64,000 nucleotides of DNA from Roseivivax jejudonensis (GTDB lineage Bacteria > Pseudomonadota > Alphaproteobacteria > Rhodobacterales > Rhodobacteraceae): the NCBI RefSeq assembly GCF_900172265.1, contig NZ_FWFK01000002.1, positions 496,001 to 560,000 of the forward strand, written 5' to 3'. Positions 52,208 through 61,986 of this stretch are shown here, in pieces. Numbering within the stretch: the stretch's first letter is position 1; each line of letters opens with the position of its first letter. The translations under genes were made by a program, and so were the position numbers. The notes beneath the pieces are model-generated. The model was not told the DNA's origin and did no database searches. It saw only the letters and a list, made by a program, of their open reading frames with translations.

Positions 52208-55200
52208 GCCGCGGCGCGGCGTCCGCGTCGGTTTCTGTGTCGGGGCCGCGCCCCTCGGCCAGGAAGGCCATGAGCAGGTTCTGACCGCGCGCCAGCAGGT
52301 CGGGCCGGGCGCGGTAGGTGGCGAGGGTGTCGATCGCAGGATGCGGATCGCGCCCCTCGGCGCAGCCCGAGCGCAGGAAATGCGCCAGCGGATCGATCCC
52401 GGCAGCGGCCACGTCGGGATACCGCGCGCGGTAGAACGCCGGATCGAAGAGCCCCGCGGCGGCGAGGCGCGGCGCCGCGGCGGCGATCGCCGCCTCCGGC
52501 AGCGGCGCGAGGCGCGCGGCCATCTCCGCGCGCAGTTGCGCGATCTCCGGCGGATCGGGCTCGAGGTCGCCGGCATGGCGCCGTCGGGCGGCGGCGATCT
52601 CGGCGCGCTCGGCCGCCGACAGCGGCGGGGCAGGGGGCGCCGCCGCCCCGGCCGGGGCCGCGGGCAGGTCGGGAAGCCCGAAGCGGCGGGCGAGCCGGGC
52701 GTTGCCGGGCGCGCAGGCGGCCATCAGCGCCTCGCGCGCGGCGGCGGACAGCACCTGCGGCGGCGCCGCGTCCGGGCGGTGCCGCCGGGCGATGCCGTGC
52801 ACCGCCTCGACGAAGGCGAGATAGGCCGTGGTCGAGGGCCAGGGCCGCGCGTTCATCTCGCGCATCGCCTCGAGATAGGCGCCGTCCAGCACCGCCTCGT
52901 TGCCGAGCCCGGCCGCGGGCGGCACGAGATCCGGCCCCGGCGCGAGGCCCGCCGCGTCCAGGAACCCCGCGATCAGCCCGTCCGGATCGGGATAGCGGCG
53001 CAGCCGCAGCGCCCCCTCCGGCAGGCGCGCGGCCCACTCGGCGACGAAGCTCTCGTGATCGAGCCGCGCCCGCGTTTCGGGCCGGGCGAGCCAGTCCTCG
53101 GGCGTGTCGGCGACCGGGAAGGTGGCGCCGCCGCCCACGTATTCGCGATATTGCGAGGCGGCCCAGTCGTCCTGGCGGCGCAGCCAGATCAGTACCTTCG
53201 GCTGCATACCCGAAAAATACTCGAGGACGCGCCACGGCGCGGGCCCGAGATGGAAGCCCTCGGAGGACACCAGCACCGTGTGCAGGCCCGGATCGGCGGC
53301 GAGCGCGGCCTCCACATGCGTGCGCAATTCGGGCGCGCCGGTCTCGGCCGCGGCGAGGAAGGGCGCGTGCCCGCCGGTCTTGTGCGGTCGTCCGGGCTGC
53401 ACCCAGATCCCGCGCTCGGGCACGTAGACGCCGCGCGCCAGGAGCGCGGCGCGGTTCGCCTCGAGCCAGTGCTGCAGCGCCGTGGTGCCGGTCTTCGACA
53501 GCCCGGCATGGACCAGCAGCCGAACCTCTTGCCGCGGCGCTTGCGGCGGCGCGGCAGAGGTGCTGCCGGTGTGCCGCGCATAGGCCACGATCGCGCGGGC
53601 GAGCGCGCTGCCGGGTGCGCCGCGCGCCGTGCGCACCATGTCGGCCACGTCCACCGGCGTGCCGGCCACGGCGCAGTCGACGAGATCCGCGCGCCCCGCC
53701 CGCAGCGCGGCGAGCGCGAGGCCGTAGCGGCCGCCGGCCAGTGCGCCGGGATCGACCACGCCGGGGGCGGGGCGCAGGTCCTCGGGGTCGAGGTCGGCGG
53801 CGTCGAAGGCGGCGGCGAGCCGCGCCGCCCAGTCGCGGCGCGTCGCCGGTCCGGCCGCTGCCGCCACCGCGCGGAAGAAGCCGAAGAGCACGACGTGCAG
53901 GAACTGCGACAACGTCGTCTCGAGCAGTGGGCGCAGCGGGCTCGTCCGCGCCACCGCGCCGTGCCGGGCGAGGCGCGCGACCACCGCCTCGAGATTGCCG
54001 AGCATGTCGGCGGCGTCCACCTCCGTCTTGTCCCGCCGCGCGACCGATCCGGGCCGCAGCGTGTAGCGCGTCGCCGCCCGGTCGAGCACGGTGATCCGCC
54101 GCGCCGCGAGAAGCGCGGCGAGGGCGAAGGCGCGCTCTTCCCAGAACCCGGTGGCGAAGCGGATGCGCGCCTGCTCCAGCATCTCGCGGCGGTAGAGCAG
54201 CAGCCAGCAATGCCGGTTGTGGGCCAGCTCCGGCAGGTCGGCGAGCGCCGCGCCCCGCGCCGCGCGCGGGATCAGCCGCTCGGCCGGGTCGGGCCGGTCG
54301 GCCAGCACGGTGCCGTCGGGCGCCAGCACCCGCTCGGCGGCCTTGCGGGCGCGCACCACGTCGGCGCCGTCGGCGCGCGCGGCTGCCACGAGGTCGGCCA
54401 GCACCCCGGGATCGGCGAGCACGTCGTCGCTGTCGAGCAGCCAGACATAGGTGCCGCGCGCGGCGTCGAGGCCGGTGTTGCGGGCCCGGCCGGGGCCGCC
54501 GGCCGTGTCCTGTCGCACGAGCCGGATGCGCGGATCGGCGGCGGCGCGGTCGGCGACGATGTCGGCGGTGGCGTCGCCGCTCGCGTCGTCGACGACGAGG
54601 ATCTCGAGCCCGGTCAGGGTCTGGTTCTGCACCGAGGCGAGCGCCGTGCCGATCCAGCCCGCGCCGTCGCGCACGGGCACGATCACCGACACCTCGGGCG
54701 GGGTGCGCGGCGCGGGCCGGGGCGGGGCGACGGGACGGTTGGCCTCGATGAAATCCACAACCGTCTCGACCTCGGCCGGGCCGTCCCGGCCGGGCACGTG
54801 GTAGAGCGGTGCGCGGATGTAGGCGGCGTGGACCAGCGTCTCGAGATCGCGCGCGCGGTGCCGGTGCGGGATTGCCTGGCGGTCGTCGGTCAGCCCCCAG
54901 CCGGCGTAGAAGGGCGCGCCGAAGGTGACCACCCGCTTGCCCGCGAGGAGCGCCTCGAGCCCGATCTGGCTGGTGCCCGCGTAGACGGTGTCGACCGCCT
55001 CGATCAGGCAGTAGGGGTTGATCGGCGCGCGCAGAAGCGTGACGCCGTCGGCCGCGGTCAGATGATCGAAATAGCCCGCCCGCGCGCCGTCGCTCCAGGC
55101 GGTGTCGGGATGGGTCTTGACCAGGATCTCGGCGTCGGGGGCCTCGGCCCGGGCGGCGGCGAGCATCGCCGCGAAGTCCGCCGGGCCCATCCGTCCGTAG

Positions 55201-55916
55201 CGGATCGAGGCGTCGGCGAAGGACTGGTCGCAGACCAGCACGCGCCGGTGCGCCGCGGGCGGCAGCGGCCGGATCGGCTGGGCGTTGTATTTCGACACCC
55301 GGCTCGCCACCAGCCGGTCGATCAGCGCGCGGGCGCGGGCGCGGTCCGCGGCGGTGATCTCCTCGGGCCCGTTCAGCCAGCGGATCATCCGGCTCGGGTA
55401 GTCGGCCATGTAGTACTGCGCGAGATCGTCGTGGATGTAGCCGAGGCAGGCCGCCTCGGGCCGCGTCCGGTCGGGCGCGAGCCACGAGAAGGCGGAGCCG
55501 AGAAACGCCTGCTCGGTGAAGATCTTGCGCGTGTCGGGCCCGTCGAGCGCGACCATCTCGGCGGTGCCGCGCTGGCGCCCCGGCGCGTCGTCGAGCACCG
55601 CGCCCAGCATCAGCAGGCGCTCGGGCGCGGCCGGGTCCGCGCGGACCGCCTCGCGCGGGCGCAGATGCGGAAAGAGCGCGGCGAGCCCGCGCGGATACTC
55701 GTGCGCCAGCACCGGCGCCGAGAAGCTCGTGCCGAGTACGCGGTTGCGCAGCGCGAGGATCTCCGCCCGCGGATCGCGCGTCGCCGCCGCCGGCCCCTCG
55801 GCCGCGGCGGCGCGGGCGCGCCGGCGCAGCAACGCGCGGAAGGCCGCCTCCGGCGAGCGCCGGAGGAGCGCCGCGCCCGGAACGGCGCGGAGAAAACGCG
55901 GAAGTCGACCCGTCAT
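52188..55916 (-). CDS. Trimodular KpsC-like / GT2 / sulfotransferase fusion protein
   Basis: 1242 aa from the ATG at 55916. Module 1 (about 100-395) is a KpsC/capsule-synthesis glycosyltransferase: CLGYIHDDLAQYYMADYPSR, RVLVCDQSFADASIRYGR, EILVKTHPDTAWS and YAGTSQIGLEALLAGK. Module 2 (about 408-700) is a family 2 glycosyltransferase: VSVIVPVRDGAGWIGTALAS, VVDDASGD, and the DxD-like LLDSDD. Module 3 (about 796-1000) is sulfotransferase-like with a PAPS-loop motif HAGLSKTGTTALQHWL and LIWLRRQDDWAASQY. A C-terminal segment FDPAFYRARYPDVAAAGIDPLAHFL is the repeat often attached to glycosyltransferases. It may elongate and sulfate one polymer. Confidence 0.82.
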   Translation of the reverse strand: MTGRLPRFLRAVPGAALLRRSPEAAFRALLRRRARAAAAEGPAAATRDPRAEILALRNRVLGTSFSAPVLAHEYPRGLAALFPHLRPREAVRADPAAPERLLMLGAVLDDAPGRQRGTAEMVALDGPDTRKIFTEQAFLGSAFSWLAPDRTRPEAACLGYIHDDLAQYYMADYPSRMIRWLNGPEEITAADRARARALIDRLVASRVSKYNAQPIRPLPPAAHRRVLVCDQSFADASIRYGRMGPADFAAMLAAARAEAPDAEILVKTHPDTAWSDGARAGYFDHLTAADGVTLLRAPINPYCLIEAVDTVYAGTSQIGLEALLAGKRVVTFGAPFYAGWGLTDDRQAIPHRHRARDLETLVHAAYIRAPLYHVPGRDGPAEVETVVDFIEANRPVAPPRPAPRTPPEVSVIVPVRDGAGWIGTALASVQNQTLTGLEILVVDDASGDATADIVADRAAADPRIRLVRQDTAGGPGRARNTGLDAARGTYVWLLDSDDVLADPGVLADLVAAARADGADVVRARKAAERVLAPDGTVLADRPDPAERLIPRAARGAALADLPELAHNRHCWLLLYRREMLEQARIRFATGFWEERAFALAALLAARRITVLDRAATRYTLRPGSVARRDKTEVDAADMLGNLEAVVARLARHGAVARTSPLRPLLETTLSQFLHVVLFGFFRAVAAAAGPATRRDWAARLAAAFDAADLDPEDLRPAPGVVDPGALAGGRYGLALAALRAGRADLVDCAVAGTPVDVADMVRTARGAPGSALARAIVAYARHTGSTSAAPPQAPRQEVRLLVHAGLSKTGTTALQHWLEANRAALLARGVYVPERGIWVQPGRPHKTGGHAPFLAAAETGAPELRTHVEAALAADPGLHTVLVSSEGFHLGPAPWRVLEYFSGMQPKVLIWLRRQDDWAASQYREYVGGGATFPVADTPEDWLARPETRARLDHESFVAEWAARLPEGALRLRRYPDPDGLIAGFLDAAGLAPGPDLVPPAAGLGNEAVLDGAYLEAMREMNARPWPSTTAYLAFVEAVHGIARRHRPDAAPPQVLSAAAREALMAACAPGNARLARRFGLPDLPAAPAGAAAPPAPPLSAAERAEIAAARRRHAGDLEPDPPEIAQLRAEMAARLAPLPEAAIAAAAPRLAAAGLFDPAFYRARYPDVAAAGIDPLAHFLRSGCAEGRDPHPAIDTLATYRARPDLLARGQNLLMAFLAEGRGPDTETDADAAPRLSADAP

Positions 55917-56042
55917 GGACGCGGCTATGCACCCTCGGCGGGGCCGGGAAAAGCGGTTTGCCCGCCGGGGGCATCCTGCTAGACCACGCCGGCAGTCACG
56001 ACCGCGCGGCCCGGCGGGTCGTGCCGAAGCGGGAACGGCAAG

Positions 56043-56843
56043 ATGTCCGACCATCCGATCTTCCACATGGCGAGCTTCTCGCGCTCGGGCGAGACGCTGC
56101 TGCTGCGCTGTCTCGACGCGCATCCCGACATCGCCGTCGTGCACCAGATCCGCGAGCCCGACACGCCCGAGGATCTCGCGCTCTTCCGCCACCTGAAGGA
56201 TCTCCGCGAGACAACGATTGCCGCCGATCATCCGGCGCTCGCGCATCGCGGTCTCCGGCCCGGGGCGGCGCTGGTCCTGAAGAACGCGGTCTGGACCCAC
56301 GGCCACCCGCGGCGGGGCTTCACCCTCGTGCGCAACCCGTTCTCGGTGGTGGTGAGCGCCTATCGCCACGTCGCGCCGAAGGATCCCGCCCACCAGCGCA
56401 ACCAGCAGATCCGCTGGTGCCGCGCCATCGACCCGGTGATGCTGCCTTTCATCGAGCAGTGCGACATCATGGACGGCTTCCTCGCGCTCTACGCGCGCAA
56501 GATGCTGCAGGACCGCCGCGACGGGCTGCCGTTCCTGCGCTACGAGGATTTCGTGGCCGATCCCGAGACCTGGCTCCGGCGCATCGTCGCGCATATGGGG
56601 CTCGACTGGTCCGACCGGGTGCTGAAGAGCCACGAGGACTATGCCGAGGGCGAGACCGGGCATGGCCGGATCAAGCTCTGGCAGCCGATCCATGCCGGCT
56701 CCACCGACAGGTTCAAGGCGGCGCTCTCGGCCGGGCAGGCGGCGCGGATCCACGCGCTGACGCACGAGGTCCTGGCAGCACACGGGTACGATTGGGACGG
56801 AACGGACCTTACGGTTCGTGCGGACGTCCCTGGAATACTCTGA
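56043..56843 (+). CDS. Sulfotransferase family protein
   Basis: 266 aa, cytoplasmic. PAPS 5'-phosphosulfate loop region SFSRSGETLLLRCL near the N-terminus (a variant of the PxSGTT loop), a 3'-phosphate-type segment TLVRNPFSVVVSAYRHV, and YEDFVADPETWLRRIVAHMGL typical of carbohydrate sulfotransferases. The gene is divergent from the trimodular protein, which carries its own sulfotransferase module; both suggest a sulfated surface polymer. It converges with a GT8-like gene. Confidence 0.78.
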   Translation: MSDHPIFHMASFSRSGETLLLRCLDAHPDIAVVHQIREPDTPEDLALFRHLKDLRETTIAADHPALAHRGLRPGAALVLKNAVWTHGHPRRGFTLVRNPFSVVVSAYRHVAPKDPAHQRNQQIRWCRAIDPVMLPFIEQCDIMDGFLALYARKMLQDRRDGLPFLRYEDFVADPETWLRRIVAHMGLDWSDRVLKSHEDYAEGETGHGRIKLWQPIHAGSTDRFKAALSAGQAARIHALTHEVLAAHGYDWDGTDLTVRADVPGIL

Positions 56844-56865
56844 GGCGCGCCGCCCGGGTCCGGTC

Positions 56866-57663
56866 TTAGAGCGGCTTGAACCGCGTCTGAGAGATATCGT
56901 TGGTCTTTCGATACATGCGGGTCTTAGAATTCGCGTTAATCATCTCGATACGGGCGAGAAAATGATCTATCTGCGCTACTCCGAGGCCTTGGCGGCCCAG
57001 TTCGCGAGCGACAGAGCGGAAATGGCCGTGGACCACAAAGCATTTGCCACTCAGAATCCCGCCGAAATTGGTGCGAAAGTTGTAGTTGACCGGAAGCTGA
57101 AATACCTCCGGATTTAGTAAGGCAAGTGCTTGCTCAAGTGAAGGTTGATCCGCAGCAGCGGGACCAAACTGCCCAAACGCCGTACGGTATTCCTTTGCCC
57201 ATGCGGTGGCGAGCGGTTCGACTGTGTTGCGCCGAACGAAAAGAAGGCCGGAATTGAGCATGAAGCGCCGCCGCTGCTCTCGTTCTACCGCCCGTTCTAT
57301 CGAAGTGATACCTTCACGCCAGATTGCTTGAACCGCCGCAATATCGAACATTCCGAAGTCGAAAACTCGCGAGATGTCGTCGAGAATCACCGTGTCGCTG
57401 TCGACGAAGACGGCGTCTTGGTCGGCCATGCCGCGCAACGCCTCGATCTTCTGCAACTTCGGGGGCGTGTCCGCCCCGGCTGCGACGAGGTCGGTGAACG
57501 GGTTGTAATCGAGTGCGCGCACTCGGTCGAGAAAGTCGGTGTTGTTCGTCACAAGCCGGATCGGAAGGTTTGTGTGACGCCGCAGCGAGGTTGCTGAGAT
57601 CAGCGCCTCAAGGCTGTAGACCGGATCCGAGGCATCCTTATCGTGGGTGCTGTAGACAAACAT
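56866..57663 (-). CDS. GT-A fold glycosyltransferase (GT8-like)
   Basis: 265 aa. N-terminal FVYSTHDKDASDPVYSLEALISATSL, a DxD-type metal motif in AVFVDSDTVILDDI near residue 90, and FMLNSGLLFVRRNTVEPLATAW, features of glycogenin/GT8-like or nucleotide-diphospho-sugar transferases. Its codon use is less GC-biased than the flanking genes; together with the next gene it forms a 2-kb lower-GC block, a sign of separate origin. Acceptor unknown. Confidence 0.7.
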   Translation of the reverse strand: MFVYSTHDKDASDPVYSLEALISATSLRRHTNLPIRLVTNNTDFLDRVRALDYNPFTDLVAAGADTPPKLQKIEALRGMADQDAVFVDSDTVILDDISRVFDFGMFDIAAVQAIWREGITSIERAVEREQRRRFMLNSGLLFVRRNTVEPLATAWAKEYRTAFGQFGPAAADQPSLEQALALLNPEVFQLPVNYNFRTNFGGILSGKCFVVHGHFRSVARELGRQGLGVAQIDHFLARIEMINANSKTRMYRKTNDISQTRFKPL

Positions 57664-57854
57664 TTCGATCTTTCGGGGTTAGGCTCTGCCAGTCTTGTTT
57701 CGTCTGACCAGAGTCGTGTCAATCGACCGGAGCGCGGAGGACAGCCGGGTTGTCGCGCGGGATGCGCTCTCTATCCTGCGTGCGATGCGAACACTGTCCG
57801 ATGGCGGGCCCGGACAACTTTGAGAGATGCGACTAATTTAAATGCGAAAATGTG

Positions 57855-58889
57855 ATGCTTCTGAAAACTGAGACGTTCGACGCCTATAGCCATCTTGCAC
57901 ACATGCAGGTTCTGGCGGACAGAAAATTTGAAGGAATTGATTGGGCAAGGCGCAGGACGCGGACATCCGAGTTTCGCATCGTCATGGTCGAAAACGGAGT
58001 CACCAATTCGGCCTTTCACCTGATCGACCTCGAGCGCCGCCTCTATGTCAGTGACCAGCAGAACAAACGCTTTTCCAATCCCTTGGCGGAGTGGGGAGGG
58101 GCGGTTCCTGTGCTGTCGGACGTCGTCCACGACCATGATGAGACCGCATTGCTGATCGGCGGCATGCGCAATCACTGGCACTTCCTGATCAACTTTCTTC
58201 CGCGGCTTCTCATGGCCCGTGCGCTTCTCGGGCCTGAACTCGATGGAGTCGACAGCGTAATCATCAACACACCGACGCCCGCGCAGAGGAAATTCCTTGC
58301 AAGGGTCTTTCCGGATGTGCGGTTCAGGGAATTGCCGGAGGACCGCACGCAGGGTCACCGGTTCCGGCGGCTTCTGTATCCCTCCTTTCTGCCCAATACG
58401 GTGCTGGTGCCCGAGGCCCTGCATGCCACGCGCGCGGCCATCGGTGCCGCGTTCGATACGGCACCGATCCCGGACACGCCCGATCGAATCTTCGTGGATC
58501 GAGATCCGAAGATCCCGCGCCGTCGGCTTGCCGTGCGACATGTCGGGATGCGTATCCTGGAACGGCACGGCGTCGTGCCGATCATTTGCGAGAAGCACGA
58601 TCTTCGAAGTCAGATTGCCCTGTTCAGCCGAGCGCAGTTTGTTGCCGGGCTTCACGGGGCCGGACTTGCAAACATACTGTTCTGCGCGCCTAATACGCCG
58701 GTGTTGATCCTCGATTACAAATGGCCGTCGGAAATGCACGGGCTGGCGCAGGCAATGGGATTGCGCCCGTTCACTCTGCTGGCGCAGCCCCAGCCGGATC
58801 CGGATCGCGAACCCCGGCTGCGAGACCTCAAGGTGCCCGGAAAACAGCTGGATGCAGCCCTCACGGCCTTCCTAGGATCGCTCGGCTGA
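57855..58889 (+). CDS. GT61-type glycosyltransferase (DUF563)
   Basis: 344 aa from the ATG at 57855; a GTG one codon earlier is possible. The DUF563/GT61 hallmarks are present: NHWHFLINFLPRLLMA, DRIFVDRDPKIPRRRLAVRH, and VAGLHGAGLANILFC. The family includes xylosyl- and other pentosyltransferases of plants and many bacterial capsule enzymes. Lower GC than surrounding genes. Divergent from the GT8-like gene, with 190 bp of AT-richer spacer that must carry both promoters. Confidence 0.82.
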   Translation: MLLKTETFDAYSHLAHMQVLADRKFEGIDWARRRTRTSEFRIVMVENGVTNSAFHLIDLERRLYVSDQQNKRFSNPLAEWGGAVPVLSDVVHDHDETALLIGGMRNHWHFLINFLPRLLMARALLGPELDGVDSVIINTPTPAQRKFLARVFPDVRFRELPEDRTQGHRFRRLLYPSFLPNTVLVPEALHATRAAIGAAFDTAPIPDTPDRIFVDRDPKIPRRRLAVRHVGMRILERHGVVPIICEKHDLRSQIALFSRAQFVAGLHGAGLANILFCAPNTPVLILDYKWPSEMHGLAQAMGLRPFTLLAQPQPDPDREPRLRDLKVPGKQLDAALTAFLGSLG

Positions 58890-58939
58890 GACCCTGCCAT
58901 TGCCTCGGGGGCCCGTCATGATGTTGGACGACTTCGCAG

Positions 58940-59917
58940 ATGAGTGAAGGCTTCGTCCATCGTGCCGCCGCTGCGCGCACGGCTCTGGAGCGTCACGGGT
59001 CGGGGCTGGACCAAAGTCCCCAGATTCGCGTGCTTCTCGACAACGCGCGCCATGCCCGCGGCGCGCGCACCGTGTTCCGCGTCGAGGCCGGGGATCCGCG
59101 CCACTGGATGGTGCTCAAGGTCTACGCCGAGCCCGGGCGCGCGCAGGCGCAGCACGATTTCCTCGCCGCGCTGTCGGCGCGCACCGACCGGGTGGTCGCG
59201 CCGGTCTTCGTCGACGCCGCGCTCGGCGTGGTCGGCACGCGCTTCGTGGGCGCGCGCACCGCGCTCGCGATCGTGCAGGATGCGGGCCAGCGCGCCGCGC
59301 TCCGGGCCGTGGCCGGCTGGCTCGACGGGTACGGCGCCGATCTCGGCGTGGAGGCCCGGCGCTTCGACGGCACCGTCGCCATCGACGCCATCCTCGCCCG
59401 CGTGGGGCAGGCGCCGGCGATCGCCGCGACCGTGCGGCTCGCGGCGGAACGCCTGCGCGCGGCCTTCGCCCGCCGTGCCGGCACCGTCGTGCCGCAGCTG
59501 GAGGCCTTCGGCGATCTCAAGCCCGGCAATCTCTGCCTTGACGCGGCGGACCGGCTTGTCGGGATCGACGGCAACCCGGGCGTCGGTACCGTGCCGCTGG
59601 CGCGCGAGCTGTCGAGCCTCGTGCACTGGAGCCGGATGCGGCGCTGGCGGATCCTGCTGCGCGACGGCGCTGCCTCCGGGGCGCCCGGGGGCGCCGACGC
59701 GGCGCGGCGCGCGGCCGTGGACCGGGCCGATCGCGACGCCGTGCTCGGGGCGATGCGGGCGCCGCCCGATCCCGGGCTGCTGGAGCTGTTCTGCGCCGAG
59801 AGCCTCCTGCGCGACTGGATCCGCCTCCTGCGGCAGGGCGCGGCGCCCCAGCTGCGGGAGATCATCGCGGCGGACATTGCGGCCGCGGTGACGCGCGCCG
59901 AAGGAGGGATGCCATGA
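58940..59917 (+). CDS. Kinase-like phosphotransferase (APH fold)
   Basis: 325 aa. An aminoglycoside-phosphotransferase/choline-kinase-like fold is suggested by WMVLKVYAEPGRAQAQHDF (ATP-lysine strand), FGDLKPGNLCLD (catalytic D...N loop, Brenner-type) and LVGIDGNPG (metal-binding DxG-like). In surface-glycan loci such kinases phosphorylate sugars or lipid-linked intermediates; here the substrate is not known. It overlaps the beta-helix gene by 4 nt, so the two are translationally coupled. Confidence 0.65.
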   Translation: MSEGFVHRAAAARTALERHGSGLDQSPQIRVLLDNARHARGARTVFRVEAGDPRHWMVLKVYAEPGRAQAQHDFLAALSARTDRVVAPVFVDAALGVVGTRFVGARTALAIVQDAGQRAALRAVAGWLDGYGADLGVEARRFDGTVAIDAILARVGQAPAIAATVRLAAERLRAAFARRAGTVVPQLEAFGDLKPGNLCLDAADRLVGIDGNPGVGTVPLARELSSLVHWSRMRRWRILLRDGAASGAPGGADAARRAAVDRADRDAVLGAMRAPPDPGLLELFCAESLLRDWIRLLRQGAAPQLREIIAADIAAAVTRAEGGMP

Positions 59918-61986
59918 GCACGGACCGTCGCGGATTTCTCAGGCTCACGGCCGGCGCGCCGCTCGTCGCGACCGGGACCGCCGCCGCGGCCGCGGGCGGG
60001 GCGGCGACCTCGCGGGCCGCGCTCGCCCGGCACGTCGCGGCCGAGGGCGCGGCGCCCGGGGCGCCCTATTTCGACGGCCGGCTCTTCTATGCCGGGCAGG
60101 AGGGCGCCGCGGCGATCCCGGACCTGCCGGGCCTCGTGCCGCAGGGCGACGTGTCGGCGTCGCATTTCGGCGTGGTGGCGGACGACCGCGCGGCCGGCGC
60201 GGAGAACGTGGCGCGGATGCGCGCGGCGGCCGAGTGGTGCCGCACGGCGGGCGAGCCGCTGCACCTGCCGGCGGGATCGGTCTTTCTCGACGACCGGGTC
60301 GACGTGACCGGGCTCACCGTGATCGGCAAGGGCGTGCGCGCGGTGCCGCACCTGCCGATGGCGCGGGGCGGGGAGGCGATCGCGCCCGCGCCCTCGCAGC
60401 TGGTGCTGACCGGGCGCGCGGCGACGCCGCTGCGGATCCACGGCATCTCGTCGATGCGGGCCTGCGGTGCGGCGCGGGCCTTCTCGGCGCGGGCGGGGCT
60501 GGCCGAGGCGGTCTGGGCGCCGGTGTCGCTGATGAACGCCGATGCCGGGGAGGGCGCGGCGACGCCCGCCGCGCTCGTCGTGGGGCTGGTGATCGAGAAC
60601 GGCACCGGCACGCGGCTGCGCGATTTCCGCGTCGTGGCCGATGGCGGCGGGGCGCATGGGCTCGACACCTACAACGACGCCGGCGCCGCGCGGATGGCGG
60701 GGGCGATCGACATCGGCATCCTGCAGCTCGGCGGTCGCGACACCACGCTCGAGAACGTGCAGTGCACCGGGCATTTCCGCCGTTACGGCTATCTCGTCGC
60801 CGCCGTGGACCGCGACGGCGACTTCGACGACTACTCGGCGCCCTACGAGACCTCGGTGATCCGCTGCAGCTTCCAGGGGATGCGGGCCGTCGGCATCCGC
60901 GGCCCCGACAAGTTCGCCATCCTCGGGCACACCGGCGACAGCGTCGACCTGCCCTGGGCGGAGGACCATCCCTTCACTCTCGATCCCGGGCACGACGCGA
61001 TCCGCCTCGCCGCGGTCGGGACCGGCACCGCGGGCGGCGCGGTCTTCCGCTACGCGCGGGTCGAGAAGGTCCCGGTCGACGGCACGCCGCGGCTCCGGCT
61101 GTCGGGGATCGACGGCTTCGACCCCGGGCGGTGGGGCGCGGTGGTCGCGGCGCGGGCCGGCGGGGCGAACTCGCACGTCGTGCTGCGCGATTGTCAGATC
61201 GGCGGGCTGGTGATTCCCTCGGGCCACGCCGCCAACGACACCGACCATGTCGAGGGCGCAGTGGAGAACGGCGCCGTGGGCGGGTTCGAGATCAGCGGCT
61301 GGCGCGCCGCCGAGGCCGACATCCAGGGCCGGATCCAGCATCCCGGCACGCTGATGGGGCTGATCCACGAGGCCCGCGAGACGGTGCTCGACGTGATGTG
61401 CGAGGCGAACCCGGCGCGCGGCCGCGGCGCCGGCGCCACCTGGATCGTGTCGCCCCAGCACAACGAGAACGACCACGCCGCGCACCCGACCGGCGGCCCG
61501 CGCTGGATCGAGTGGCGCTACGCCATGGTGACCGAGCGCAGCGCCTCGAACACCGACTTCGCGCCGTTTCTCGATTTCGTGCCGCGGCCGGAGGCCTTCG
61601 CGGACGGGCCGGGCTGGTTCCAGGGCTACTGGGTGCTGCGCGCGCCGCAGGTGCGCTACCGCCACGACCGCGACGGCGCGCAGCGCTACCTCGCGGCCCC
61701 GGCGCTGAGCCTCGGGCCCGGGGCCGAGGGCTACGGCGGCGGCCCGCCGGGCGCGCGCGCGGCGGTCGACGGCGCCGCGGTGGTTGGGGCGGGGGGTGCG
61801 CTGCGCGTGCTGCCGGTCGCGCCCGGCGCGCTCGCCGATGCCGCCCACGCAATCAACCGCGCGGGCAAGGATGCCGGCACGATGGTGCTCGAGACCGACG
61901 GCTTCCGGCTCCTGCTCGCGGCGGGGTCGTCGCCGGACGATCCCTGGCGGACCCCCGACGGCCAGGTGGCGATCCGGCCGCGCTGA
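59914..61986 (+). CDS. Tat-exported beta-helix protein, possible polysaccharide lyase
   Basis: 690 aa. Tat signal with TDRRGFLRLTAGAPLV and an alanine run. Residues about 83-135 (HFGVVADDRAAGAENVARM, then PLHLPAGSVFLDDRVDVTG) match the start of pectate-lyase-superfamily right-handed beta helices, and repeated short strands follow to about 480. A C-terminal domain (about 500-690) has an HNENDHAAHP and WRYAMV stretch. Likely a periplasmic or surface enzyme that cleaves or modifies the polymer made by this locus, or trims chain length. No catalytic residues can be assigned. Confidence 0.68.
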   Translation: MSTDRRGFLRLTAGAPLVATGTAAAAAGGAATSRAALARHVAAEGAAPGAPYFDGRLFYAGQEGAAAIPDLPGLVPQGDVSASHFGVVADDRAAGAENVARMRAAAEWCRTAGEPLHLPAGSVFLDDRVDVTGLTVIGKGVRAVPHLPMARGGEAIAPAPSQLVLTGRAATPLRIHGISSMRACGAARAFSARAGLAEAVWAPVSLMNADAGEGAATPAALVVGLVIENGTGTRLRDFRVVADGGGAHGLDTYNDAGAARMAGAIDIGILQLGGRDTTLENVQCTGHFRRYGYLVAAVDRDGDFDDYSAPYETSVIRCSFQGMRAVGIRGPDKFAILGHTGDSVDLPWAEDHPFTLDPGHDAIRLAAVGTGTAGGAVFRYARVEKVPVDGTPRLRLSGIDGFDPGRWGAVVAARAGGANSHVVLRDCQIGGLVIPSGHAANDTDHVEGAVENGAVGGFEISGWRAAEADIQGRIQHPGTLMGLIHEARETVLDVMCEANPARGRGAGATWIVSPQHNENDHAAHPTGGPRWIEWRYAMVTERSASNTDFAPFLDFVPRPEAFADGPGWFQGYWVLRAPQVRYRHDRDGAQRYLAAPALSLGPGAEGYGGGPPGARAAVDGAAVVGAGGALRVLPVAPGALADAAHAINRAGKDAGTMVLETDGFRLLLAAGSSPDDPWRTPDGQVAIRPR

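Noticed and set aside
52005-55982. 1325-codon plus-strand frame opposite the trimodular glycosyltransferase
   Set aside because: Low-complexity Arg/Gly/Ala content and no family signature; the minus strand carries clear KpsC, GT2 and sulfotransferase motifs.
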